Below, piece after piece: positions 10,976 through 23,530 of a stretch of DNA of 64,000 nt. A program made the translations under genes and the position numbers. This stretch comes from Nephrocerus scutellatus (taxonomy: Eukaryota; Arthropoda; Insecta; Diptera; Pipunculidae): NCBI GenBank assembly GCA_947095585.1, contig OX352761.1, forward strand, positions 95,685,333-95,749,332. Reading direction: 5' to 3'. Position 1 is the first letter of the stretch. The number at the start of each line of letters is the position of its first letter. A model generated the notes under the pieces. It was given only the letters and a program-made list of their open reading frames with translations, was not told the origin of the DNA and did no database searches.

Positions 10976-11570
10976 AACAAAGTACCCGATTTTCTTAAAA
11001 TTGTATACGGATCTGTATCCCCGATGGAGAAGACTTTTTGTAAACATTTGGTAGTGATCGGACCTGGGGGTCAGCAGGCAACCGTACACATTTTATAAAA
11101 AAAATACCCTATTTTCTTCTAATTCTATACGCATGTGTACATTTTTTGGAGTGATCGGGCCCTGAGGCATAAGGGGTGCCCATGTAAATTTTTTAAAAAT
11201 TAACCTGATTTTCTTTAAATTTAAAACACGTCTGTATCTCCGATGTAAAAAACTTTTTGTAAAATTTTTGGAGTGATCCGTCCCTGTGGCCCGAGGGGTG
11301 CCCATAAATTTTTTTAAAAATTAACTCGATTTTATATCTCCGATGGACAACACTTTTTGTAAAATTTTTGGAGTGATCGGCGGCTGGGCCCACACAAATT
11401 TTGTAAAAAATTTAGTCGATTTTCTTTAAATTTAATATACATGTGTTTCTCCTACATACAAAACTTTTACTTCCGCTTACATAGATAGTAAAAAGAAGTA
11501 TAGTAATCATGAACGTTTTCTAACTGTGGATTTTTGTAGATTTACCCATTTCCGTATCCTGAATAAGAAA
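10976..11570 (+). repeat. Repeat family A, four to five units
   Basis: Units with 'tatctccgatg', 'aactttttgtaaaattttt' and 'ggagtgatcggg' recur about every 115-125 bp. The end (about 11470-11570) carries 'gatttacccatttccgtat', which also marks the family end at 13270 and, inverted, at 63360. Confidence 0.8.
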
Positions 11571-11994
11571 AAGCAAAAATAAAACTCTGTCTGTTTGTCT
11601 GTATGTCGGTATAGACTCTACAGCCTAGACGGCTTATGGAGAAATTATGGAGATGGAAATTCATATTTAACTTTTTTAAGTAAATTATGTTGATTTTAGG
11701 AAAATAGGCCAACTGGAAGTGGCAGTATACTTGTAAAGTTTTTCGAGTTTTTGGAAGTATCTTAATAAGTATAGCACTTATGAGAAATCTGTTAAGTGCA
11801 AAAGAAACTAAATAAAAAAATAAAAATAAATTAATATACATGTACTGAAAATTCCAAACCCGTACGTAAAAGAAAGTCGTGTTGTAAACATGCCTCCATT
11901 TTTTGTAAGCATTTTGGATATAGCTAATATAATATCTAAATCTAGAAAAATAAATTATTGTATAAACATGTTAGCCTAATAAAAATACATTTCT
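11571..11994. other. AT-rich spacer between two family A blocks
   Basis: No coding similarity. It holds A-rich runs near 11810-11830 and could be part of the same composite element. Confidence 0.35.
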
Positions 11995-13380
11995 TAAATT
12001 CTCTATATTAACTTCGCGTGCCCGTGGCTGGCTGGCTGCTCAGATTTTCTGATAAATTTTTAACCCATTTCCCAACGCCCGATTGTATAGAAATTTTGCA
12101 CACATGCATATTTCTGGGACAAATCTTTCCATTAAATTTTGAGAGTGATTGGGCCGCGAGGTCAAAGGGCTCCCATACAAATTTTTTTCCCATATAGCGG
12201 CATCAGATCATTTCATACTATAATGACTTTATAGTGGAATTCAGTATACTTTTGGTTATTTAAGAATTTACATGAACAACTTTAATTTTTAAATTCTTCG
12301 CATGCCTGGTTGGCTGGCTGGACACACCAAAACTTGTGATCCCAAGACGACCCTTTCTATTAAAATTTGGGGCCCATCGGGCATACAAATAAATTACAAA
12401 AGTTACCAGATTTTCTAAAAAAAAAATGGGTGCCCATTATAATTACCCCAATTTTCTTTAATTTTAAAACATATGTGTATCTCCAATGGACAAAACTTTT
12501 TTTACAATTTTTGGAGTGACCGGGCCCTGAGGGACCTGGCCTGATTTCTTTCAAATTTTCAACAAATATGTATCTCCGATGACAACACTTCCCATTGAAA
12601 TTTGGAAGTGATTGGGCCCCAATGTCGAGCGCTCCCATACAAATTTTTTACACATGTGTGACGGTGGGCACGTGGCTCAGTGAATAAGAGCATGGCTTCT
12701 GAGCAGAAGGTTCGTGGTTCGAATCCCAGTAACACCACAATTATTTTTCACGGTGCACCACCTCTCGCGAGTGTCTGACAAACGTCCGAGTGTAATAACG
12801 GAAAGCTTCTCAATTCGCCCTTCGGATCCGGCATTAAATTGTATGTCCCCTCCATTTATGTGCTAAATTATACATGCTCAACACATGCGAGATGCTAGGC
12901 CCTGGACCGCAATGGTCTGTCGAGCCGAATATTATTATTATTATCTCCGGTGACAACAGTTTTTGTAAACATTTCGAAGTAAAGGGGCTTTAATACTTTT
13001 TTTTTCCAAATTAACCCGGTTCAAACTTTGCACACATATGTATCTCCTTTTAGAGAATTTACTGAAAATTTTTAATTCTTATGGGTTATTTTTTAATTTA
13101 AAATGCTTAAACCGAGTATTGTTCGTAGTAGTTTGATTTGATCTGAAACAAATCGCAAACTCGCGTTGAATTAATTTTTATTTTTTTTGCGATTTGTTGT
13201 CTTTTTTTGTGATTTGTCAATGTTCATCCAGTTCTGAGCTTTGTTTAAAGTTTCATTTCTAACTGCGAATTTTTGTAGATTTACCCATTTCCGTATATCC
13301 TGAATTAAATTTTTAATTTTTAAATTATTTCTTTTTAAATCATAAAAATTTAAAAGAATAGAATCAAATTTCAAATCATC
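11995..13380 (+). repeat. Repeat family A block with canonical 5' end and nested SINE
   Basis: It starts with 'ttaaattctctatattaac' followed by 'ttcgcgtgcccgtgg', the start shared with blocks at 38315, 38752, 60655 and 62105 and, on minus, at 18760, 25020 and 35170. Units follow to about 13110, then the 'gatttacccatttccgtat' end motif at about 13278. A 280-bp SINE interrupts one unit at 12664-12943. Confidence 0.8.
12664..12943 (+). mobile_element. tRNA-derived SINE, complete copy nested in family A
   Basis: A box TGGCTCAGTGA (12673-12683), B box GGTTCGAATCC (12716-12726), then a tRNA-unrelated body ('cacggtgcaccacctctcgc', 'cttctcaattcgccc', 'cggatccggcattaaattg', 'ctggaccgcaatggtctgtc') and an (att)n tail. 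It sits exactly between 'acatgtgtg' and 'atctccggtgac' of a family A unit, so it inserted into an existing repeat. Transcription would be by RNA polymerase III from the internal boxes. Confidence 0.9.
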
Positions 13381-13439
13381 ATGAAAGGCCTGAATTGGAT
13401 GAAGTTACGAGGAACCGCAGAGAATCATCAAGAGCTCAA

Positions 13440-13985
13440 TTTGAGTCAAGATTTTTCGCTCATCTTTGATGTAATGTTTGGCACTGGAGCTTATCGATAG
13501 TTGTGCGTGCATTTCTCGTTTGTTAGGCCTGGTACTCCAAACGAATCCGGTACAATTAACTGTCGAGTTGTGGGCATTCAAGAAAGAAGTCAGCTAGTTC
13601 CTGAAAGACCGCATTTTTCAATAGAGGCTCCAAGAATTTTGAAGGCTCACGTATGTGATTTTTTTTTTTTAATATTTTCTTGGTCAAGGTTTTTTGTAGT
13701 TTTCCTTGACCATGATCCATTCATTAAAGCATTTGGACTCGCGTCGTTTTAGTTTCGTGAACTTTTTTTCCGTATTGCTTTTTTCAATGAATCAGGGAGA
13801 ATTCCGAGAAAATAATATTGAAACCGGCTACAAACGTGAGAAATGTGATATATTGTAAATCACATTTCTCCGATTAAATTCTTAATTTTAATAAAGGGCT
13901 TAGCCCACCTTATTGCCGTGGCGCAAGTCATTCAGGAAGTATTCCCTTGGCAATAAGTTTAAATATAAAAAAAAAACCAAAAAAA
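13440..13985 (+). repeat. Composite repeat ending in a LINE-5-type 3' UTR
   Basis: 13440-13660 shares 'tttgttaggcctggtact' and 'caagaattttgaag' with 39780-39840. 13665-13712 ('taatattttcttggtcaagg' onward) and 13905-13985 ('ttattgccgtggcgcaagtc' to the A run) match the 3' UTR at 29765-29880. The 190 bases between, 13713-13904, are an insertion holding a perfect hairpin. Confidence 0.6.
13838..13870. repeat. Perfect 12-bp hairpin
   Basis: GAGAAATGTGAT and its exact reverse complement ATCACATTTCTC flank a 9-base loop. Confidence 0.85.
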
Positions 13986-16455
13986 AAGCCATGTCAATGT
14001 TCATCCAGTTCTGAGCTTTGTTTAAAGTTTCAAGACTCTATCTCAATGGGAAGTTAGTTTAAAATCGATTACAAAATTCCACCCTCACAGACAGACATAT
14101 ACGAAAGCGAGCTAATAAAATCGTTTTAAAAAAATCGTTTCAATAATTAATAATAATAAGCATCTTAATTTTCCAAGTTTGTTTAAATTAAAGCTTAATT
14201 TGATCGATATATATTTCGTTAGATTATTGAGTCGATTGTGGACATCCATCTCCATGATTTATGTTGCCGCTCTATAGTAGAAACCTACTTGGCGAATGCA
14301 AATGCGCGATAAAGCTGTACCATGTACGACAGTATGGGGTACTAAATAACATTATTTGCATAGATAAAATTCAACAGGGTGCGTTTGCAGTGGTGTTTTG
14401 GTTTTGGCAGTGGCTTTAACGCATCAGTTTAATAAGAACCAACGTACCACATCGTTTGTGTTCTATATTGTGACAATTCCACAATAGTTCGTTTTTAGCT
14501 CAGACCAAGCGTTGCTGCCATACCAGCATATAAAAAGCATAATGATTTTCGATGCAGCAAAGTGACGCACAGCTCTAACGCGTTAATTTGTCTTTTGCCA
14601 GCAACCAAAATGATGAGACTATGGCAACGAAGACGCTTGTGATATACGACTACCACGGCCACTAGAGCTAAGCGTGTTTTGCTTGTGTGTTTTGAGTTCT
14701 ACGGGTACCTATGCTACCAGTATGGTAAGCGTGGTAGCCTGAATGGCAGCGGATTCATGATAACAATACACCTTGTTGTTGACAATGGGAAAGCAGAGAA
14801 TGTTCACGGCGATGAAGACACTTCATTTCATTATTTATAATGTATGGGAACAAGCGGCAAACACACCCACATCTTCGAGCAGTTTGAGACGTACACATTC
14901 CTTTGCACTCATAATAAGAAGAACAATTAACATCTTGCCCTAATTAAATAGTGTAATTTAAGATTCACATCTAATTATCCACTTAAGATTTTATTTAATT
15001 ACACTGAAAGGTATGAAACAACCCGCTGATATGAAGGTACACGTAGTTTGCGCAGAGGGTGCGCGGAGGCAACAATAGAAGCTGTACAAATAGAACCTAA
15101 TGTACTCATGTAAGGAATTACTGAGATGTTGATTACGCAGAGGACGGTTTGAAGCTATGAATCAGCAGCTCCTGCTTATGCTGCAGCATATTCTGGGAGC
15201 TTCAGAAGCAGCAAAAGGATGACATCGACGAAATCGTGATGAAGGTAATGATTTCTTTGATGGCATAATGCTAAACAGGTGCTTGCCTCCAGCTTTAGGC
15301 GGTGGAGAAAAAAATCAAATAAAACCCAAAAGCGCAGATAGGCGCGCGTGTATCTGTAGGTATGAATGTGTATACGCAATTGGTTTAATTACCCATCCTG
15401 CTTCCTGTTTCGTGTTGGCAATCCTTCCTCACTCCGAAAATACGATGTTTCAAGTAAAATATCGCATATGTAGTTGTAAATGGTAATTGTAGGGATGTCA
15501 TGCTTAACCATGCATGAAATACATATCTCATTCTGCTCCTCGAACATTATCATTCTCGCCCTTACATTTTGTGTTGTTGTTAATTTTTTTTTGTTGAGAA
15601 CGAGTATGTTTATTTTTGAAAGCATTTCAGGGAGGCTTGTTCTGACAAACTCCGATAAATTAGATTTTTTTTCTGAAAGAGAAGATGCGTTTGTGTGTGT
15701 GTCTGTTAATAACTTACGGTATAAACAAAAGTTTACCTTGCAAAAAATATTTACTTAAGCATTCATTACAAGCAAATATGTATACACTTAATATAACTGG
15801 AAATTGTTAAGGCCACATAATATTCATAGCATATTTTCTATCGCTTAGCACTTTCATTGTAATACGTCAAGAGATCGAAATTGTATATTTTCGATCTCTT
15901 CGAACTCTTTATTTTGCATTTTTGAGTAACAAATTAAGGAGACAGGAGTTCGCTTATAGTCTGATATAATATACATAATTTGTTATTTGGGTAAATTTAT
16001 TAATTTGCTTGAATGGAGAAATTTTCTTCATTATACAAAGAGATTTATATCATTTAGTTAAAATTCTATAATCTTTCGGAGCTTATTATGTTCTTATTTG
16101 TCTGAAATAAAGGTGCCAAAAGTTAGATGCATATCTCAACACGTAAAGAACAAAGCAAATTGTATGACAGGCAGTCAGAAGTATTTTGCCTTGGACACTT
16201 TTCTAATGAAACTTTTCGCAATTACTTTAGTTCTTAAATAAGCTGTCCATCAGGGTATTGGAATGCTCAGATGAAAACGATATTCTTCGTTGGTAGCAGC
16301 CGTCACAGGTTTTCCAATAAAAAATACGCATACGGTTACTTTAAGCAGAAGAATTTTAACGATATGATCGAATCTGATGGTGTATACCATAGACTTCACT
16401 TGGAAAATTCTTGACTCCGTCTATGAGCAAAGATGATTTCGGAGAAAATAAAAAA
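13986..16455. other. No recognisable gene or transposon
   Basis: AT-rich sequence with scattered short open frames and no family signature. The only structure seen is the short hairpin at 15869-15900. Confidence 0.4.
15869..15900. repeat. Perfect 12-bp hairpin
   Basis: AAGAGATCGAAA and TTTCGATCTCTT flank an 8-base AT-rich loop. No larger inverted element was seen around it. Confidence 0.8.
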
Positions 16456-16456
16456 A

Positions 16457-19400
16457 TCAAATAACCGTGCTATTGAAATGGAGATAATCGTCATCATTAT
16501 TAACATAGTTGGCTTTACAACCGGGGTCCGGTCCTGGCCTCCCGCAAAAAGTCTCTCTACTGGTCATCCCTAAATTCTGAACGTCGTGGTCTACGCCATC
16601 CTTCCAACGTATGCTTGGCCGGCCTCGATGTCGTTTTCCATAAATCCAACCGCACAGGACTTTCCGAGCGGGATCCTCTCCAGAATCGTCCTTCCTCACA
16701 TACGGGGAGAGTTCTCCGTAAGAATTTTCTCTCGAAAGGGGGTAAGAGGTCAGAATGCTTTTTGCTAAGCACCCAATTCTCGGATCCATATGTCAGTACT
16801 GGTATGACCATTGTGTTATATATCAGCAGCTTGGATGTTTTGGTTAAGTTCCTGGGTTTGAAGAGTCTTGACAGACTATAGCCGGCTTTGTTGGCTTTAA
16901 GCACCCGTGCGCGTATTTCTCGTCCAATGCTGTTATCGCCTGCTACAGTTGACCCGAGATAGTTAGGATCTTCTACTTGCAAACGTGGCCACCATGTAAT
17001 TTGATTTGCTCTCATTTATGTGCAGCCCCAGATTTCGTGCCGCCTGGTCTATCTGGATGAAAGCTTCCTGTACAGCTCTTGGGTTTCTACCAACGATGTC
17101 AATATCGTCTGCGTAAGCCAGTATCTGAATGGACTTATAGAGGATTGTTTCTCTCGCCGTTACGTCAGAGTCTCGGCTCACGTTCTCCAACGCCAGGTTA
17201 AAGAGAACACAGGCCAGTCCATCCCCTTGTCGGGCTTAATAGTGATCCAACCACTACCGTTGGCAGCTTTAAAGTCTATAAAAAGATGATGTAGTGAGTT
17301 TTGAAACTCTAGACATTTTGCCATCCCTTGCCTAAGGGTGTAAGTCTGATCAGTTGTTGATTTGCCTGGGATGAAGCCACACTGTTATGCACCAATGATG
17401 ACTTTAGCGTATGGGGCTATCCTGTCTTGAAAGCTAGAGGAGAAAATCTTATACGCCGTACTCAGCAATGTTATACCACGATAATTGCTGCAGTTTGTGA
17501 TATCTCCCTTCTTATATATGTGGCACAGGATGCCTCTTCGCCAGTTTTCTGGCATCGCTTATTCCTCCCATACTTGCATTATTATTTAATGAGTTGCTTG
17601 GTGTATTGCGGGCACTCCTGTTCTAAACACTCCTCTGATAAATTCGTCTATGCCGTGTCGTGTGTCGGCAGCATATATGATCTTCGGTCATTGGTGGAGC
17701 CTTTAATTCCTCCGTAAGCTGGCCATTTAGCAACTCATGAAAGGGCTCTTCCCATTGAGACCGGCGATCAGAATACCCTCTTTGTACGCGGTGTATATTG
17801 TGTCATACCGCGTACTCTTTGGTAGAACTTTCACGCCTGGTACGATCCTTGCTATCTGACGAGATTCTTCTCCCAGGCTGCTTTCTTTCGCCGGTGAACT
17901 GTTTTTTCATATCTTCTAAGCCCTTTATATTTATCTTCGCGAGCCCGCGTTCTATGAGATTGCTTCAGTTGCTTGCTTACATTTGTCATCGAGCCAGTCG
18001 TTCCGATCTCTGCGACTACTGCCTAAGGTAGAGTCAAAAGTACTAAAGGCAGTATTCTTAACCACGTTTGTCTATTTTGTTACTTATTTTGTTTTGAAAA
18101 ATAAAGCAATATGGTGAATATTTATTTTGTTTAAAAAATAATAATATAACCCATAAAACTTAACATTTTTTTTTGTTTAAATTTTCTAATAGGACAATGT
18201 GCAAAGTTTAAATAAAACCGGGTAAATTTTTTTAAAAAAATTGTTTGGGATGCCCTATCACTCCAAAAATGTTACAAAAAGTGTTTCCATCGGAGATACA
18301 CTATGTATATAAAATTTAAAGAAAATCGGTCTGATTAAAAAATTTATATATTGGAGCCCCTCGGCCCTAGATCGACTTCCGAATTTTTACAAAAAGCGTT
18401 GTCCATACGGATTAAACATGTGTATATAAAACTTGAAGAAAGTCGGAACAATTTTTTAAAATTAAATATGGGTGCCCCCGAGCCCAGGGACCGATCATTT
18501 CCAAAGTTTTAAAAGAAGGGTTGTCGATCGGAGATACATATGCTTTTTAAATTTAAAGAAACGTGGGTAAATTTTGTAAAAAATTTTGTATGGTAGCCCC
18601 CTGACCGCTATGCCCGAGGAGTCCTTAATTTTAACAGAAAGTGTTGTCATTGCAGATAAACATGTGTACAAAGTTCGAATAAAATCGAATAAAAAGATTT
18701 GGTCTGCCAGCCAGCCAGCAACAAACACACGGGCACGCGAAGTTAATATAGAGAATTTAAAAATCATAAATTATGTATCCTTACTATAAACTTAAAACTT
18801 TATTTCACGAATGTCCATTTTTCTTCTACGCCCGACATCTCAGCCCCAGGAGTTACTCTCCCTGCACTTAGGGCGAGTCCTATCGCTTGACCGTAGTTTT
18901 TTCTTGTCTCTTCGTTGTGAAGAGCAGCCGTGTTGGCTCGAATCTGATTCGTGGATGCTGTCTTTCTTGATGATGCAATCCGCGCTTGGAGCACAATACC
19001 AACAAGATAGTGGCCCGAGTCGACGTTGGCACATCGGTACGTTGGTAATGTCCTCAGGTTCGTGTTGTGGCGGCGGTCTATCAATGCGAGTGGCTCCAAC
19101 AGGAGATACCCAGGTGGCTGTGAATATTTTTCGAGCAAACCTTGTACTCACAATGACCAAATTATTGCTTGCTGCCATCTCTATGACTCTTTGTCCATTA
19201 TCATAAGTGTTCTCTTGTATCTGTAACTCTGTACTGCCTGAATACTATTTTAGCATTCATATCCCCCAGAATTGTTTTACATTATACTAAGGGCAGGCAT
19301 GGAGTTCCCGTTCATAGAATTCTTCTTTTTTTATCATCTTTCTCTTAAGGTGCGTGAACATTTATGAGGCTTAAGTTTTTAAATCAGTCCCGCACGCGAA

Positions 19401-19560
19401 GGGTGCATAGCTGTTATTTATTGCTTTAAGGCCGATAGAGGTGTGTTTCATTCTTTTCCTGACTAGACCCCGAGCACATGATGTCTTGCATGATAGTTGT
19501 CATATATGTCATTTTTTGATTTTTGTAAGACACCATTCCCCGTTCACCGCATCTCCTGGA
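16457..19560 (-). pseudogene. Non-LTR retrotransposon LINE-3 (endonuclease plus reverse transcriptase), split by an insertion
   Basis: Read on minus: endonuclease pieces at 19500-18800 (FKNLSLINVHAP, NGQRVIEMAASNNLVIVST, then LIDRRHNTN and ANVDSGHYLVGIVLQARIA, where the usual box is 'DSDHYLV'), a family A insertion at 18800-18062, then RT linker (RRDRNDWLDDKCKQATE), fingers (NCSNYRGITLLSTAYKIFSS), palm ([10 protein letters not shown] and ILAYADDIDIVGR near 17115), YLGSTVAGDNSIGREIRARV, and C terminus KRHRGRPSIRWKDGVDHD ending near 16500. The 3' end shows 'taataatgatga'. The EN active-site start is not visible. Several frameshifts and stops make it inactive. Its clade is uncertain; it resembles a LINE group common in insect genomes. 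Confidence 0.8.
18062..18800 (-). mobile_element. Family A element inserted between the endonuclease and RT of LINE-3
   Basis: LINE coding reads to EEKWTFVK at 18800 and resumes with VVKNTAFSTFDSTLG at 18060, so the roughly 740 bases between are an insertion. They contain the canonical family A start, inverted ('cacgcgaagttaatatagag' near 18735-18755), four units, and an AT-rich end at 18062-18160. This is the best estimate in the window of the length of one family A element. Confidence 0.75.
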
Positions 19561-19639
19561 TTGCTGCTATGTCAGCATTATATTTGGACAGGGTATCGGC
19601 TAGCTGCTGTGCTGCTCGAGCTCTATACAGTGAGCAAAC

Positions 19640-19815
19640 GTTTCATGTCACGTTCCGCCACAACCTGAACCTGATGACGGTACGAACGTACCAGGGTGCC
19701 AACGTCGACTCAGACCACTATCTTGATGGTATTGTGCTTTGAGTGCGGGTTGCATCATCACGAAAGACTGTATCCGCGAAACAGATTCGAGTCAACACAG
19801 ATTGCTTCCCTTCGA
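19640..19815 (+). pseudogene. Inverted endonuclease fragment of LINE-3 type
   Basis: The plus-strand frame has VRTYQGANVDSDHYLDGIVL followed, after a stop, by SSRKTVSAKQIRVNT. It matches the minus-strand piece at 19060-18900 (ANVDSGHYLVGIVLQARIA, SSRKTASTNQIRANT), so two copies lie head to head about 600 bp apart. Confidence 0.75.
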
Positions 19816-21599
19816 AACGAAAAAACCAGATTTATTTACTTATTTATTTATTAATTTGTCAATTTATTTAATTTCTATATTATTTTAATTAATTTCGACC
19901 ATAGACGAAAGTGACTATTTTCTATACTACATACTAGTCTCGAAGGTAGGCATTGTGCACACACGTGTGTTAACATAGAAAATACTATTGTTATTTACTG
20001 CAGTCTCTGCGGGCACACTTTCACACAGTAGTTTTGCATTGCGCATGAGCAGTTTAGCAGAAAAATTAATTTGGTCGTGTGAAAAATAGCGTACATTACT
20101 CGCTGAAAATTGCCTATCGAAGGTTCGTTATTTTGCCGCACTCGGCTGCCACGTGCTTTAAGCTTCTAACTCGCAAGATAACGTCCACTTTCCTAGCTCG
20201 TTATGTAGTATACTATACTTACTGATTTCCAAATCTAGTGATTACGAGTTTTCATGATTTTTCTAATCTAGCCATTCATCTTAAGCTTAAATATTATTGT
20301 AAGATAACTTTAATTTTAAGCATAGTATTTAGATTAAATATTTTTTCTATAGCATTTTTCGTCAGATTACTTTTCCTTCTTTAGCGTGTATTTATACACT
20401 GCAAATTTCTGTGAATTGTGCGACTATATACAAACATTATAACGATTTTCTTTCTATTTAAGAAACAAATAAAATAGAAAAAAAAATGTAATTTTGGTCG
20501 ATGTACAAATCAAACGATTTGTTTCTAGTTATTACCAATTTATTACAGCCGCTGGCTGTCGCTTTGAAGTGAGTAGAAATAATACTGAACTTACAATAAT
20601 TTCTAAGCTTAAATCTAAGCCACCACTTTGCGCTGCGCTGCTGTTCCTCTGCCAACATTTGCACTGCACTTTACTGATATAACTATTAATTTAAGCGAAC
20701 TGTGCGAAATGAGGAATACACAAAAGGATATCAAAGGAAAAATTGATTACATATTCGCAGAATTCAATCGAGTATTACCTTTTTGCAATAGTTGTGTTGC
20801 ATAAGGTTAAAAAAAAAACTAATAATTAACTGGGAACCAACACTTATATGGAACTTTTCAGTCTTTTGTGCAAAGTTGAAATTAATAATTTTTCGTGATC
20901 CGATTTAAAACTTCTAAACCTTAACACTAAACAGTCTGATGGTTATGGTTGTGCTTTCCACAAACTTTTATAGTGTTGCTGTCGTATGTAATAAACGTTC
21001 ATTGTAGTTGCACTGTTTGTCGGTGTGTTAAGCATAGGATGCGAATTGTACAAATTTATACGGAACATTCACGAATAAACAAAACTTGCGAGAAACTTTA
21101 TATTTCGCTCCCTTCATGAATTCCTGTTTTGATCGCGTTACGTCCTTAATACTTTGTACTAAGTACATCTCTCTATTCATCACAGTTTATCCTGTTTTCG
21201 GAGAAGCTTTCGCTTAACACTGTGCGCTCTATTGTAATTTTTCAGGGAATTATATTACTTTAGAGCTAGTGATTCTAAAGTAAATTTATTTGCGATGCAC
21301 AGCAATGCAAACTGTGACTGGAAGTGGGTACAAATACACAGCATCAGAGTTGCTTGAACTGAATAAATCACAATAACAAGAGCATCTGTATTGCAATCAG
21401 TACTGGAAACGTAACGGAAAATCCAAGCGCCATCGACGCACAGTGCACTAAATATTGCAATGAGCAGCTAAAAGATAAAATTATATTTTACTTAAAATTT
21501 TCATTTGGATGTGAGCCAATTATTCCTTTTATTTTAAAAAATTTCATTCAATTCTTCAGGGCCACTTGTATAAAATTTGACTTCAACTTCTAGATTAGT
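19816..21599. other. No recognisable gene
   Basis: AT-rich sequence with tttatt-type low complexity at 19845-19890. No coding similarity was seen. Confidence 0.4.
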
Positions 21600-23530
21600 G
21601 GTCGCCGAATTTTGCAAATATAGTATACAGTACCGAATAATATGAATGATCTCTTGGATGGCCCCATCATAGAAGAAGAAGTAAAAGACTGGTTAAATAA
21701 CTGCAAAGACCGCAAAGCTCCCGGTACGGATGGTATACCAATCGAATTTTACAAATATGCAAATAACGAACTGCTTAAACTTCTCACAAAAGAATATAAC
21801 CGTATTTTTAAAACAGCAGCCATCCCGAATAATTTGAAGTAATCAGTGATCTTCTATATTCTCAAGAAAGGTGACACCAATCTGGCAGAAAACTACCGTG
21901 GCATTGCATTTTTAATCTCGTCATTAAAAATTCTAATGGGTGTTCTCGCTAAACGTTTTCAAATCTGGGTATCACAAAATAATTTGCTATCTGAGTTTCA
22001 GGCGGGGTTTCGAGCAAATTACTCAACAACGAACCAAATCTTCATACTCACAACTGTTGCGCTGAACTACTTTAGAAGAAAGAAGATATTGTATGCGTTC
22101 TTCGTACACCTCAAGGCGGCTTTCGACACAGTAGACAGAAGTGCACTTTTCTACAAACTGTACAATCGTGGGCTATCCAGAAAATTTGGAAAACTGATCG
22201 AAAAGATATATGAAAATACTTCTTCAGCCGTATGGGATGAAAAACTATTATCAGATTTCTTTGAAACAATAATGGGGGTACAACAGGGATGCAACTTTAG
22301 CCCACAAGAATTTGTGATGTTTATTGATGACATAACAGAAGCTCTATCTGGGGGTATAACAATTGGTGGTATTTCCATTAAAGCTTTGCTATATGCAGAT
22401 GATTTAGTACTACTTGCGGACTCACCGGAGAGCTTGCAGAGAATGATAAACAGTTTACAATAATACAGCGAAGACTGGAGACTAAGGGTCAATATAACCA
22501 AATCCAAGGTGATGGTATTCAGAAAAGGAGGAGGACGATATGCGAGAAATGAGAAGTGGTTTTTTGCCGGTCAAGAGCTAGAAATAGTTAAATCCTACAA
22601 ATACCTCGGTATCAATATCTCCAATAACATGAATATGGAACAATATCTCAAAGAGAAGCTTACAACAGCGAAGTCAGCCATTAGTGCGGCTAGGAAAAAT
22701 TGTCTGGAAGATAAGCACTTATCCTTAAGAATAAAATATCAGATATTTCAAGCGGTTTCTAAATCGGTCTTGCTGTATGCGGCACAGGTTTGGGGTTATA
22801 AGATGTATGATACCGTCGAAAAACTGATGCATTTCTTTTTGAAAAGGATAATTAATCTGCCACAAAGCACACCAAATAGTAGGCAATTACTTGCAGATTC
22901 CTGGGGACAAACTCTCAATTAAAATTCGGGAAACAGACTAAATTGGAAGAAGTAGCTGTATAAAATTACTAATGAAGCTGGATGAGAAAATGCATAAAGA
23001 TAACATCGAACATGTAAAAAGTTCAGCACACAAAGCTATATATGCAAACCTCAATCACAACCTTTGCGAAAATAACTACTTCAGCGATAACTACTCTATT
23101 CGAAGTAATATCCTCAATTTTTAAGGCAAGTAAGAAATTATGAACCTGGATTTCATATACCACATCGTGAATATTTACCAGTCATTTGTCCTTATGTAAT
23201 CTACGAGAGAGAGAGGACACCTATCACTTGTTGGGCAGGTGTCCAATTCTAAGCGAAATAAGGTGTCAGCTTTTTGATAAGGGAACCCTGCAGGATGAAG
23301 ATATGGTGTTGATTTTAAACGGCACTAACTGGAAGTTTGTTCCAACTATTGTCAAATAGCATAAACATACAGAAGAGCGATACTCGAAGAATCTTTTTGA
23401 ACGTAGATCAACAGTATCGTCAAACTCGGGCAGACGGCTTTTTAGCCATGTCCTAAATATAAGAAATATAAACTTGTATTTTGTTAATGAATTATTGTAA
23501 ATAAATAAAAACTATCTATCTAATCTAATT
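21600..23530 (+). pseudogene. Non-LTR retrotransposon LINE-4, RT to 3' end, one frame with two stop codons
   Basis: From 21642 to 22922 a single frame is interrupted only by TAA at 21840 and 22461. It encodes RT fingers (KDRKAPGTDGIPIEFYKY, LAENYRGIAFLISSLKIL, EFQAGFRANYSTTNQIF), palm (HLKAAFDTVDRSALFYKL, MGVQQGCNFSPQEFVMFI, ALLYADDLVLLADSPESL) and thumb (VKSYKYLGINISNNMNME, LLYAAQVWGYKMYDTVEK, FFLKRIINLPQSTPNSRQ). The YADD box is intact. Beyond 22922 similarity continues in broken frames (HIPHREYLPVICPYVIYE) to a 3' end near 23530 with 'aaataaataaaaactatcta'. The copy is 5'-truncated, with no endonuclease. It is the best preserved LINE in the window. Confidence 0.9.

Noticed and set aside
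12673..12726. True tRNA gene at the A and B boxes
   Set aside because: The acceptor and anticodon stems do not pair and the same head with the same body recurs at other loci, so it is a SINE.
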